Assembly (NCBI GenBank): GCA_017552985.1
Contig: JAFZNO010000124.1
Span: 1-47,756, forward strand
From: Lachnospiraceae bacterium
GTDB taxonomy: Bacteria > Bacillota > Clostridia > Lachnospirales > Lachnospiraceae
Length of the DNA stretch: 47,756 bases
Direction of reading: 5' to 3'
The notes under the pieces are model-generated. The model made no database searches and was not told the DNA's origin. It saw nothing but the letters and a program-made list of their open reading frames with translations. Shown one piece after another: positions 1 to 7,359 of the stretch. Position numbers and translations under genes: made by a program. How positions within the stretch are numbered: the stretch's first letter is position 1; every line of letters starts with the position of its first letter.

Positions 1-45
1 CGGCTCATAACCGGTCGGTCCTGGGTTCGAGTCCCCGAAGGTCCA
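1..45 (+). tRNA. tRNA-Met (CAT), 5' part outside the window
   Basis: The anticodon loop (positions 4-10) reads CTCATAA, so the anticodon is CAT. The T arm has the loop TTCGAGT at 26-32, and a 7-nt acceptor strand with discriminator A ends at 45. The 5' half lies outside the window. The T stem has one visible mismatch (22 with 36). Initiator, elongator and lysidine-modified Ile tRNAs share this anticodon and cannot be told apart from this fragment. Confidence 0.85.
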
Positions 46-66
46 TTTGTCAATCAAATAATTTTT

Positions 67-140
67 GGCCCAGTGGCTCAGTTGGTTAGAGCGCCGCCCT
101 GTCACGGCGGAGGTCGTCGGTTCGAGCCCGATCTGGGTCG
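67..140 (+). tRNA. tRNA-Asp (GTC)
   Basis: This is a full cloverleaf of 74 nt. The acceptor GGCCCAG pairs with CTGGGTC, the anticodon loop CCTGTCACGG gives GTC, and the T loop is TTCGAGC. CCA is not encoded. It is the second tRNA of a Met-Asp-Val run, probably one transcript. Confidence 0.95.
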
Positions 141-187
141 CGCAAGTCGATAATCGACTTGTTTACAATGCAATACTAAATAAATTT

Positions 188-260
188 GGGGTCTTAGCTC
201 AGCTGGGAGAGCATCTGCCTTACAAGCAGAGGGTCATAGGTTCGAGCCCTATAGGCCCCA
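188..260 (+). tRNA. tRNA-Val (TAC)
   Basis: The acceptor GGGGTCT pairs with AGGCCCC, the discriminator is A, and the anticodon loop CTTACAA gives TAC. CCA is not encoded. It is the last tRNA of the cluster and is followed by a terminator at 299-321. Confidence 0.95.
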
Positions 261-298
261 TTTTTATGCCAAAAATCAAATCTAACGTGAAAACCGTG

Positions 299-321
299 CC
301 AAGTGGAAACTTGGTTTTTTT
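299..321 (+). terminator. Rho-independent terminator of the tRNA cluster
   Basis: The stem CCAAGT / ACTTGG (299-304 with 309-314) is followed directly by seven T residues at 315-321. Confidence 0.85.
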
Positions 322-368
322 GTGCTCTTTTTTATATTATATCTTTACGTAAGGTGCGCGTAGTTTAG

Positions 369-397
369 TTGAAATTTTACGTAAAATAGGATAATAT
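369..397 (+). promoter_or_regulatory. Sigma-A promoter with palindromic spacer
   Basis: TTGAAA (369-374), a 17-nt spacer and TAATAT (392-397) lie 25 nt before the first ORF of the 422-4382 operon. The spacer contains a 14-nt perfect palindrome, ATTTTACGTAAAAT (374-387), and a related CTTTACGTAAGG lies at 343-354. A palindrome between -35 and -10 suggests a repressor site; the regulator is unknown. Confidence 0.6.
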
Positions 398-421
398 ATT
401 TGGAAACGGAGGAAGTATAAT

Positions 422-679
422 ATGAACGTAATTTTCTTTGTTATCATAGATACGGCAGTCATGATGATCCCTCTTTGTTTCATCACGTACACCATAGTCC
501 AAAAAAAGATTGCTGAATCAAATGACGTAGGAACAAAAGTGAATCTAGTAGAATTCTTGACGGATAAATCTGATTCTAAGTTTTACTGTGATACTGACGT
601 AGATCCTGGGATGATTATTGCTGACAGAGGATCGAATCCGGCACGGGATCAGGAGGACACGGAAGATGACAGGGAATGA
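422..679 (+). CDS. Small single-span membrane protein, unknown function
   Basis: An 85-residue protein with one hydrophobic N-terminal segment (about residues 3-26) and an acidic polar tail, so probably a single-pass membrane protein. I do not recognise a family. The start at 422 is supported by GGAGG about 9 nt upstream and by the promoter at 369-397. Its 3' end overlaps the next gene by 14 bases, since that gene starts at 666 behind its own AGGAGG. The overlap suggests translational coupling with the membrane protein that follows. The acidic tail (DQEDTEDDRE) is encoded by the same DNA as the next gene's ribosome binding site, so the last residues may have no selected role. It may be an accessory subunit of the downstream protein, but this is inference from position only. 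Confidence 0.6.
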   Translation: MNVIFFVIIDTAVMMIPLCFITYTIVQKKIAESNDVGTKVNLVEFLTDKSDSKFYCDTDVDPGMIIADRGSNPARDQEDTEDDRE

Positions 680-1811
680 ACTGCAATTTGAGAATGAGTT
701 TCAATATGGGAATGAATCACCATTTGAGAATGAATCTCCATTTGGGAATGCATTTGAATTTGAAAATGAACCGCAGCTTGAGGGTGAACTGAAGACGGAA
801 AATGAACTGCAACCTGAATATATCGTTCCTTTTCAGATCGCGAAAGAGACTGCTTTGGAAAAACTTCGGCAACAAATGAAGGAAAGCAAGTATTTATCAA
901 GGGATTTCCTTGAATATAAAGTGAAAATGATCCCGGCATACGTTCCGTTTTGGGTGATGGACATATCTTATGAGGATCATCAGGTATGGAAATACAAGGA
1001 AATCAGTAGTGACGCCTCCTATAAATATGCAAAAGTGGGAGGCAAGATACGTCTTGATCAATTTAACGTTGACGGCGTTCATAATTTGGAGGACGTAATT
1101 ACTTGTGGCTTATGTCCCTATGATTATTCGCAAATAGTACCTAATTCCCAGATCATGCCGGTTGAGGACGTTTTACGGGAAGACAGCATTACCGTAAAAT
1201 GTGAAATAGGGAAGGAAGAAGCTGAAAATACGGCGTCAAAAATGATACAGGCAGCGTTTAACCGGGAAATGAAAAAAAGAATTTACGAATCTAATTCGAA
1301 GTTGCTTAAAACGGAGCCTAGTTTCTGGATTGGGAATTCCACGTTAGTACTTTTACCCATATGGTTTTGTGTTATCTATGGGAATGACGGGGATTACGTT
1401 GCTTACGTAAACGGGCAGACGGGAAAAGTAGTATATACTTTGCCTAATGCTCGGGAAAAAAGCATTAGTTACTTTGCGAAATATTTGGGTATAGGTCTCG
1501 GGCTCTTATGTGCGTTTTTGTGTTTGCCTCATTGGAAAATCCTATTTGGAGAGGGGCTCACCCCGGATAACGTATTATTAGCCATGAGCGTTATAGATCT
1601 GCCCATTTTGGCCCTGCTGATCTATATTGCCAAAAGAATATGGCATGAGGGAACGGATGCCAGCTTAAAATATAAACTTCATCTGCTGAAAGTAAATTCA
1701 AAGCAGAATCTGTCGTTCCTAAAAAAGGATTTGGGAGAGGAATTTTTTGAAACGGCACTGACGGAGGTGACGGAAGATGAACTTGATTCAGATTGCGAGG
1801 GAGACGATTAA
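666..1811 (+). CDS. Membrane protein with N-terminal Asn-Glu repeats
   Basis: A 381-residue protein. Residues 4-50 are low-complexity repeats around (F/L)xNEx (see the repeat at 672-816). A soluble part with a Y-V-P-F-W-V-M-D motif near residue 95 follows, and the C-terminal third carries about three hydrophobic segments (WIGNSTLVLLPIWFCVIYG, a segment near LGIGLGLLCAFLCL, and MSVIDLPILALLIYIAK). The Y-x-P-F-W motif before C-terminal membrane spans resembles membrane proteins of Clostridia that often carry a TFIIB-type zinc ribbon (sometimes labelled PriA-like), but no zinc ribbon is visible here. I chose ATG 666 because AGGAGG precedes it; an upstream ATG at 618 lies inside the preceding gene and has no ribosome binding site. 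It overlaps the next gene by 35 bases. Function unknown. Confidence 0.7.
   Translation: MTGNELQFENEFQYGNESPFENESPFGNAFEFENEPQLEGELKTENELQPEYIVPFQIAKETALEKLRQQMKESKYLSRDFLEYKVKMIPAYVPFWVMDISYEDHQVWKYKEISSDASYKYAKVGGKIRLDQFNVDGVHNLEDVITCGLCPYDYSQIVPNSQIMPVEDVLREDSITVKCEIGKEEAENTASKMIQAAFNREMKKRIYESNSKLLKTEPSFWIGNSTLVLLPIWFCVIYGNDGDYVAYVNGQTGKVVYTLPNAREKSISYFAKYLGIGLGLLCAFLCLPHWKILFGEGLTPDNVLLAMSVIDLPILALLIYIAKRIWHEGTDASLKYKLHLLKVNSKQNLSFLKKDLGEEFFETALTEVTEDELDSDCEGDD
672..816 (+). repeat. Coding tandem repeats (x-N-E-x-x-F)
   Basis: Degenerate in-frame repeats of GAATGAA/GAGAATGA units encode NELQFENEF, GNESPFENESPFGN, FENEPQLEG and similar blocks at the start of the 666-1811 protein. Unit length varies (15-24 nt), as expected for a slippage-prone acidic spacer. 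Confidence 0.7.
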
Positions 1812-2601
1812 AATAACGCAGGAAGAAAGTTACCAGGCGGATGGACGCACTGTCTCTTTTCCCAAGGCAAATTATGATAACGTGCTTGTGATCTCTCCAA
1901 AGATGGGAGAGGATCTTTTGGCATGGGATCTGTCGCAGAGATATCTTGACGGAGCTTGCATCTTTGAAGTTTGCAATGCTGACTCCTATCAGGCCGCGCA
2001 CCGTTTGGAGAATCCACTGGTCATGAATTTTGCCAACGCCCACAATCCCGGGGGCGGATTCCTCTTAGGCGCAACGGCGCAGGAGGAGGCACTGTGCAGG
2101 TGCAGCACGCTCTATGCCTCCATTCATTCCAGGGAAGCAGCGGAAATGTACCGTTACAACAATTCGCATTTAAGTACCGTGGAGTCTGATTACATGCTGC
2201 TCTCGCCGGACGTACTTGTATTTCGCAACGAAAAATGCGAACTGCTGGAGGAGCCGTTTCACGTTGGAGTCGTGACAATCCCGGCGCCAAACCGCCGCGG
2301 CGCGGCCATGCTTACGTCCTCTGCCACGATCCGGGAGACAATGCTTAGAAGAATCCGGATCATGCTTAGGATGGCGGCAAATCACGGATATAAGAATCTG
2401 GTGCTGGGCGCATGGGGATGCGGGGCTTTCGGAAACAATCCGAAGGAAGTGGCGGCATATTTTAAGCAAGTTCTCGTTGAGGAAGAGTATGGGCGGTGCT
2501 TTGAAAAGGTATGCTTCGCCATATACGGGAAGGAAGACGGAAGGAATATCACTGCATTTCGCGAACAATTTGGCGGTGAGCAAGGCAAAGAAGACGCGTA
2601 A
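1777..2601 (+). CDS. TIGR02452 family PARG-like macrodomain protein
   Basis: A 274-residue protein of the microbial poly(ADP-ribose) glycohydrolase-like type (TIGR02452/DUF2263). The diagnostic loop is visible: NFANAHNPGGG, with Gly92-Gly94, then QEE at 102-104, which is the GGG-x(7)-QEE catalytic signature of bacterial-type PARGs. The C-terminal VLGAWGCGAFGNNP matches the second conserved macrodomain loop. Such enzymes remove or cleave ADP-ribose polymers or conjugates; the substrate here is unknown. The ATG at 1777 overlaps the previous gene by 35 bases and has GGAGG about 12 nt upstream, so it is translationally coupled within the 422-4382 operon. Cytoplasmic, with no signal peptide. An NAD- or ADP-ribose-linked stress or defence role is possible but not shown. 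Confidence 0.88.
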   Translation: MNLIQIARETIKITQEESYQADGRTVSFPKANYDNVLVISPKMGEDLLAWDLSQRYLDGACIFEVCNADSYQAAHRLENPLVMNFANAHNPGGGFLLGATAQEEALCRCSTLYASIHSREAAEMYRYNNSHLSTVESDYMLLSPDVLVFRNEKCELLEEPFHVGVVTIPAPNRRGAAMLTSSATIRETMLRRIRIMLRMAANHGYKNLVLGAWGCGAFGNNPKEVAAYFKQVLVEEEYGRCFEKVCFAIYGKEDGRNITAFREQFGGEQGKEDA

Positions 2602-2642
2602 TATTCTGGAACAATAAAAATCCGGGGAAAGGGAAAGGTGGC

Positions 2643-3497
2643 GTGAACGTGAAAGGTTATTTCTATGGCTATTATTATAAAATTCAATCGGAGACACAGA
2701 CAATTGCGATGATCGCAGCCACGCACGGCGATGGCAAAAACAGAACCTGTTCGCTGCAGGTGATTACGGAAAGCGGGGCCTGGGCTGCGGAATTCCCCAA
2801 GGAAGCCTATTTTCAGAAGGGGAGTCTCATCAAGATTGGGAAAAACCGTTTCAGCAGAAAGGGTGTCAGCGTCGACGTAAACACGGAAGAGCTTTCCATT
2901 CAGGGAAAGCTTGCGTTTGGCCCGATCACGCCGCTCAAATATGACGTCATGGGACCCTTTGCCATGATCCCCTTTATGGAGTGCAGGCACATGGTTGGCA
3001 GCGTGAGGCATCTTGTCAACGGTAGGCTTACGGTGAATGGTGAGGAATTTGTTTTTGAAAACGCGCAAGGCTATTGGGAGGGTGACACGGGCAGGTCTTT
3101 CCCCAAGGAATATCTTTGGACGCAGACCTTCCTGCCCCAGGACGGATCGCTCATGCTTTCCGTGGCAGACATCCCCTTTCCAGGCTTCCGTTTTACGGGC
3201 ATCATTGGATTTGTTTACTGGAAGGGGCAGGAATATCGCTTAGCGACGTATTTGGGCGCAAAAGCGGCCGAAATACGCGACGGGGGTGCAATTATCGTAC
3301 AAGGGGATAAAAAGCTCAAGGTGAGGCTAATAGAGGCCTCAGGGAAGGCCTTGCGTGCTCCGGTTGCTGGCAGTATGGTGAGAACCATCCGTGAGAGCGC
3401 CACCTGCAAGGCTGCCTATGAGTTTTGGATTGGAGACGAGCAGGTCTTCCAATTCGTAACGGATCAGGCAACGTTTGAGTATGAATATCAGGCATAA
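2643..3497 (+). CDS. Tocopherol cyclase-like (lipocalin-fold) protein
   Basis: A 284-residue protein resembling the tocopherol cyclase family found in Clostridia. The MGPF-x(3)-PFMECRH block near residue 105 and the GYWEGDTGRSFPKEYLWTQ block near residue 145 are the hallmarks of that family. Bacteria of this type do not make tocopherol, so the family name says nothing about substrate; the fold is a double lipocalin-like barrel that binds a hydrophobic ligand. The start is GTG at 2643, preceded by GGGAAAGG; there is no closer ATG. It follows the PARG-like gene by 41 nt and precedes a lipoprotein by 21 nt, in one transcription unit. No signal peptide. Confidence 0.75.
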   Translation: MNVKGYFYGYYYKIQSETQTIAMIAATHGDGKNRTCSLQVITESGAWAAEFPKEAYFQKGSLIKIGKNRFSRKGVSVDVNTEELSIQGKLAFGPITPLKYDVMGPFAMIPFMECRHMVGSVRHLVNGRLTVNGEEFVFENAQGYWEGDTGRSFPKEYLWTQTFLPQDGSLMLSVADIPFPGFRFTGIIGFVYWKGQEYRLATYLGAKAAEIRDGGAIIVQGDKKLKVRLIEASGKALRAPVAGSMVRTIRESATCKAAYEFWIGDEQVFQFVTDQATFEYEYQA

Positions 3498-3518
3498 TAT
3501 GAAAGGAAAGTGACAAAA

Positions 3519-4382
3519 ATGAAAGCAGCAAGGAAAGACTGGAAGAAATCAAAGAAATTATTGCTTTGGATCACTGCGGCGGCAATGGTGCTCTGCCTTG
3601 GCGCATGTAGTGATCAGGCAGGTCAGGACGTTAAGGAAAGCAAGGAAGCCTCGAGCGTGGAAACCTCCTCGGAGAGCGTAAATAAGGGTGAGGCAGAGAG
3701 CAAGGAAGAAAACAAAGAAGAGAGCAAAGAAGAAAACAAGAAAGAGAGCAAGGAAGAAGGAAAGAAAGTAGTCACGGATGATCTGTTGGAGCATGCCCGG
3801 AAAACGCTGGATTTAACGTTGGAGAAGGCCCGCAGCAAAACGTATTTGGGAATGATGGGGAACGAAAGCCTAAGCACGGGCGATGAGTATCAAAAACTTG
3901 TTTCCGGTGACTATTCCTCTCCCGAGAAGATTTATCGCATAAGGTTTAAGGAAGAATTCAATAATTTGATGTTTACCGCGGCATTAGACGGAAATTCCCT
4001 AAAGATAAACGAATTGTCCGAGGAACTAAGAAAGGATATGGAAGGACGACTCGTCGTAAGTTTTGTGACCGTGCTGAATGCCCGTAAGTCGGCCAAAACG
4101 GTCGCTTTGGCGAGCGTCATTTCGACGGGAAGCCTGTACTTGGACGAAAACCTGGCAAGTGGTTCAGGAATGTTGCTCTATTGCTACAAAGACGCATATC
4201 CTTTGGTCGTGAATTTTGGGTGTACGGAAGACGGAATCGTCAGCATGACGGGTAACGTTGTCTTTTATGATGATTTTAACGCGGAATCCGGAGGCGACGT
4301 GGTTATGTCGATCCTGGATTATTTCCCGGAGGAGCTGAAGTTCCTTGCAGGTACGGGGATAGAGATTGAAGAGATTCAGTAA
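3519..4382 (+). CDS. Lipoprotein with charged K/E/S repeat linker
   Basis: A 287-residue lipoprotein. The signal peptide is basic, then hydrophobic (LLLWITAAAMVLCLG), with lipidated Cys30 in the lipobox LGAC. Residues about 45-85 are an ESKEEN-type charged linker (DNA repeats at 3690-3766), which would hold the globular C-terminal part away from the membrane. The C-terminal domain (about residues 90-287) is not one I recognise. ATG 3519 is preferred over GTG 3510 because GAAAGGAAAG ends 8 nt before it. It is the last gene of the operon and is followed by a strong terminator at 4402-4428. Confidence 0.8.
   Translation: MKAARKDWKKSKKLLLWITAAAMVLCLGACSDQAGQDVKESKEASSVETSSESVNKGEAESKEENKEESKEENKKESKEEGKKVVTDDLLEHARKTLDLTLEKARSKTYLGMMGNESLSTGDEYQKLVSGDYSSPEKIYRIRFKEEFNNLMFTAALDGNSLKINELSEELRKDMEGRLVVSFVTVLNARKSAKTVALASVISTGSLYLDENLASGSGMLLYCYKDAYPLVVNFGCTEDGIVSMTGNVVFYDDFNAESGGDVVMSILDYFPEELKFLAGTGIEIEEIQ
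3690..3766 (+). repeat. 12-nt coding repeats, (S/N)KEE linker
   Basis: Tandem near-identical 12-nt units of the form AGCAAAGAAGAA / AACAAAGAAGAG encode the charged linker of the lipoprotein. They are prone to length change. Confidence 0.7.
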
Positions 4383-4401
4383 GACAAACCGAAAGAAAGT
4401 G

Positions 4402-4428
4402 GGCGATGGCTGTGGCCATCGCCTTTTT
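4402..4428 (+). terminator. Rho-independent terminator
   Basis: The 9-bp perfect stem GGCGATGGC / GCCATCGCC (4402-4410 with 4415-4423) with loop TGTG is followed by five T residues. It ends the 422-4382 operon. Confidence 0.9.
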
Positions 4429-4431
4429 CAA

Positions 4432-4467
4432 ACTTTACGTTAAGCGCGTAAAGTGGTATATTATAAT
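4432..4467 (+). promoter_or_regulatory. trkAH promoter with inverted repeat
   Basis: TATAAT at 4462-4467 has a weak -35 TTAAGC at 4440-4445 (16-nt spacer). The -35 sits inside an inverted repeat ACTTTACG-N7-CGTAAAGT (4432-4439 and 4447-4454), a candidate operator. The TTTACG/CGTAAA half-sites resemble those at 343-387. Confidence 0.5.
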
Positions 4468-4505
4468 TTGGATTTGTTTTTATAGGACATATTGGAGGGT
4501 ATAGC

Positions 4506-5864
4506 ATGCAGATCGTGATCGTGGGCGGCGGAAAGGTCGGAACGGCCTTGGTTCGCAGTCTGAGTCAGGAAGACAATAACATTTGTATCGTGGACATAAA
4601 GCCGGACGTTGTCCGTCAGCTTGCCACGGAATATGACGTCATGGGCATGGTGGGAAACGGCTCAAGTTACGGCGTCTTGAAGGAGGCAGGAATTGAAACG
4701 GCGGATCTTTTGATCGCCGTGACGGAGCATGACGAGTTGAATCTTCTTTGTTGCGTGATCGCAAGAAAGGCTTCAAAGTGTCAGACCATCGCCAGAGTCC
4801 GCAATCCCATATACAGTCAGGAAAAGCGCTTCCTGCAAAGGGAACTTGGACTTTCCATGATCATCAATCCCGAGCAGACGGCAGCATCTGAGATTGCGTC
4901 CCTACTTGGTTTCCCGAGTGCGCTTGGCATCGATTCCTTTGCAGGCGGCAAGGTGGAAATGATCCGGTTTAAGATTCCGGCGGAGTCGAAGCTGGAAGGT
5001 AAGACGCTGCGCGACGTCAACGCCATGATCGGCGGTGATTTCCTGATCTGTGCCGTGGACCGTGACGGCCAGGTGTCCATCCCCGATGGTAATTTTATCA
5101 TGAGGGCAGGGGACGTGGTATCCATGGTGACCTCCAGAAAATCCGCGAAGCAATTCTTTGAAAAGATCAACATGAACACGAACCGCGCAAAGAACACCAT
5201 GATCGTGGGCGGCGGAAAGATCACGCTCTATCTGGCAAAGATGTTGGATAATCTGGGAATCGCGGTGAAGATCATCGAGAAAAATCCTGACCGCTGTCTG
5301 GAGCTCAGCGAAGCACTCCCGCATGCAACCATCATCAACGGGGACGGAAGCGACGAAGCATTCCTGAAAGAGGAGCGCATCGATACCATGGATGCCTTTG
5401 TGGCACTCACAAATCTGGATGAAGAGAACATATTGCTTTCCCTCATGGCAAAGAGAAAAGTCAGCCGTAAGGTTGTGACCAAGATCAACCGGGAACAGCT
5501 GAATGAGGTGATTCATAATCTGGATATCGACAGCGTCGTGTATCCGAAGCTTTTGACGGCGCAGAAGATCCTGAGATATTCCAGGGCGACCAAGAATTCC
5601 ATCGGCAGCAACGTGAAGACGCTGTACAGGATGTATGACGACAAGGTAGAAGCACTGGAGTTTGTCATTACGGAGAACTCCAAGATCACGGGGATTCCCC
5701 TGGTCAAGATGAAAAGAAAGAAAGGTCTGCTGATCGGTGCCATCATCCGAAATGATAAATTGGTCATCCCTGACGGCCAAACGGAGATCATGCCGGGCGA
5801 TTCCGTGATCGTCGTGACGACGCATTTAGGACTGCAGGATGCAGGCGATATTCTGGAGGAATAA
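4506..5864 (+). CDS. trkA: Trk potassium uptake regulatory subunit TrkA
   Basis: A 452-residue cytoplasmic protein with the usual doubled layout: RCK/TrkA_N (Rossmann motif IVGGGKVGTALV at residues 3-15), TrkA_C, then a second RCK (MIVGGGKITLYLAK near residue 232) and a second TrkA_C. It gates the TrkH channel in response to nucleotides (NAD(H)/ATP in characterised homologues). The start at 4506 has GGAGG 8 nt upstream. It is 3 nt from trkH, so the two are one transcription unit. Length is normal for a two-RCK TrkA. Confidence 0.95.
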   Translation: MQIVIVGGGKVGTALVRSLSQEDNNICIVDIKPDVVRQLATEYDVMGMVGNGSSYGVLKEAGIETADLLIAVTEHDELNLLCCVIARKASKCQTIARVRNPIYSQEKRFLQRELGLSMIINPEQTAASEIASLLGFPSALGIDSFAGGKVEMIRFKIPAESKLEGKTLRDVNAMIGGDFLICAVDRDGQVSIPDGNFIMRAGDVVSMVTSRKSAKQFFEKINMNTNRAKNTMIVGGGKITLYLAKMLDNLGIAVKIIEKNPDRCLELSEALPHATIINGDGSDEAFLKEERIDTMDAFVALTNLDEENILLSLMAKRKVSRKVVTKINREQLNEVIHNLDIDSVVYPKLLTAQKILRYSRATKNSIGSNVKTLYRMYDDKVEALEFVITENSKITGIPLVKMKRKKGLLIGAIIRNDKLVIPDGQTEIMPGDSVIVVTTHLGLQDAGDILEE

Positions 5865-5867
5865 GCG

Positions 5868-7310
5868 ATGAACCATTCCATGATACGATACGTCCTGGGG
5901 GCGGTATTGTGTTTTGAAAGCGTTTTTTTGTGCCTGCCGATGTTGATCGGATTTATCTGTGGGGAAAAAAGCGCAATTTCGTTTTTGATCTGTGCCGCGA
6001 TCAGTATGGCGCTGGGCATTCTGATGGTGATCCGGAAGCCCAAACGATACGATTTCTATGCGACGGAAGGCTTTGTGAGCGTTTCCGTGAGCTGGATCGC
6101 ACTCAGTATCTTTGGGGCATTGCCCTTTTGGATCAGCAAGGAGATCCCGCATCTGGAGGATGCCTTATTTGAGGCCATCTCAGGATTCACCACCACGGGA
6201 GCGTCAATCCTAAGCGACGTGGAGGCTCTGTCCAGGTGTTGCCTGTTCTGGAGAAGCTTTACCCACTGGATCGGAGGCATGGGCGTGCTGGTGTTCGTGC
6301 TTGCGGTTTTCCCGCTTCGGGGCGGCAACGTCATGTTTCTTATGAAGGCGGAAAGCCCGGGCCCTTCCGTGGAAAAACTGGTGCCCAGAGTAAAGAATAC
6401 GGCGCTCATCCTGTACGGCGTGTATACCGCATTGACTTTAGTAGAGGTGATCTTTTTGCTTGTGGCGGGCATGCGTCCGTTTGACGCCGTGAACATCAGC
6501 CTTGCCACTGCGGGTACGGGTGGATTTGGCGTTTTGAATTCCAGCGCCGGAGCCTATTCTTCCGCACAGCAAGTGATCATCACCGTGTTCATGACCCTGT
6601 TTGGCGTGAACTTTAACGTATATTATCTGCTTTTGGTGAAGCGGTTTAAGGACGTGTGGCATTGTGAAGAGGTAAAGACTTACCTTGCCATTATTTTGGC
6701 CAGCGGATTGCTGATCGCTTATGACATACGCCATTTCTTCCCGGGACCCTTAGATGCGTTAAAGCATTCCTTCTTCCAGGTGGCTTCCATCATCACTACC
6801 ACTGGATTTTCCACGGCGGATTTTGACAAATGGCCGACGTTTTCCTGTTCCATTCTGGTGCTGCTCATGTTTTGCGGTGCCTGCGCGGGTAGTACGGGCG
6901 GCGGCATGAAGGTTTCCAGGATCATCATCATGGTGAAGACCGCCGTGAAGGAAATCTTTACCATCAAGCATCCCCATGGCGTTAAGACGATCAAGGTGGA
7001 CGGCAGGGTCGTGGAGAATGAGACCATCCGCTCCGTGAATACGTTTGTCGTGATCTATGCGCTTTTGTTTGCGGGATCTGTTTTGCTGATCAGCTTGGAT
7101 AATTTTGATTTTACGACGAATTTTACGGCAGTAGCGGCAACGATTAATAACATTGGACCTGGACTTTCCTTAGTCGGTCCCACGGGGAACTTTGGACAGT
7201 TCAGTGCCTTCTCCAAGATCGTGCTGATGTTCGACATGCTGGCCGGAAGACTTGAACTTCTGCCAATGATCGTGTTGTTCTCGCCCCTCGTGTGGAGCAA
7301 AAACCGCTGA
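5868..7310 (+). CDS. trkH: Trk potassium transporter, channel subunit TrkH
   Basis: A 480-residue polytopic membrane protein of the TrkH/KtrB family. The four pore-loop motifs are visible: ISGFTTTGAS, LATAGTGGFGVL, IITTTGFSTADF and NNIGPGLSLVGP, each contributing the filter glycine of the K+ path. It works with TrkA just upstream. It ends 14 nt before a terminator-like palindrome at 7324-7353. Confidence 0.95.
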   Translation: MNHSMIRYVLGAVLCFESVFLCLPMLIGFICGEKSAISFLICAAISMALGILMVIRKPKRYDFYATEGFVSVSVSWIALSIFGALPFWISKEIPHLEDALFEAISGFTTTGASILSDVEALSRCCLFWRSFTHWIGGMGVLVFVLAVFPLRGGNVMFLMKAESPGPSVEKLVPRVKNTALILYGVYTALTLVEVIFLLVAGMRPFDAVNISLATAGTGGFGVLNSSAGAYSSAQQVIITVFMTLFGVNFNVYYLLLVKRFKDVWHCEEVKTYLAIILASGLLIAYDIRHFFPGPLDALKHSFFQVASIITTTGFSTADFDKWPTFSCSILVLLMFCGACAGSTGGGMKVSRIIIMVKTAVKEIFTIKHPHGVKTIKVDGRVVENETIRSVNTFVVIYALLFAGSVLLISLDNFDFTTNFTAVAATINNIGPGLSLVGPTGNFGQFSAFSKIVLMFDMLAGRLELLPMIVLFSPLVWSKNR

Positions 7311-7323
7311 TGAATGATGAATT

Positions 7324-7353
7324 AAGGGGACGTGTCAGTAGACACGTCCCCTT
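7324..7353. terminator. Bidirectional hairpin with ACGTGTC arms
   Basis: A 13-bp perfect stem (7324-7336 with 7341-7353), loop AGTA, lies between the convergent trkH and PIG-L genes. Its arm GGGGACGTGTC is shared with the dispersed elements at 26134 and 33742. No long T run follows, so termination strength is uncertain. Confidence 0.6.
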
Positions 7354-7359
7354 GTTGCG

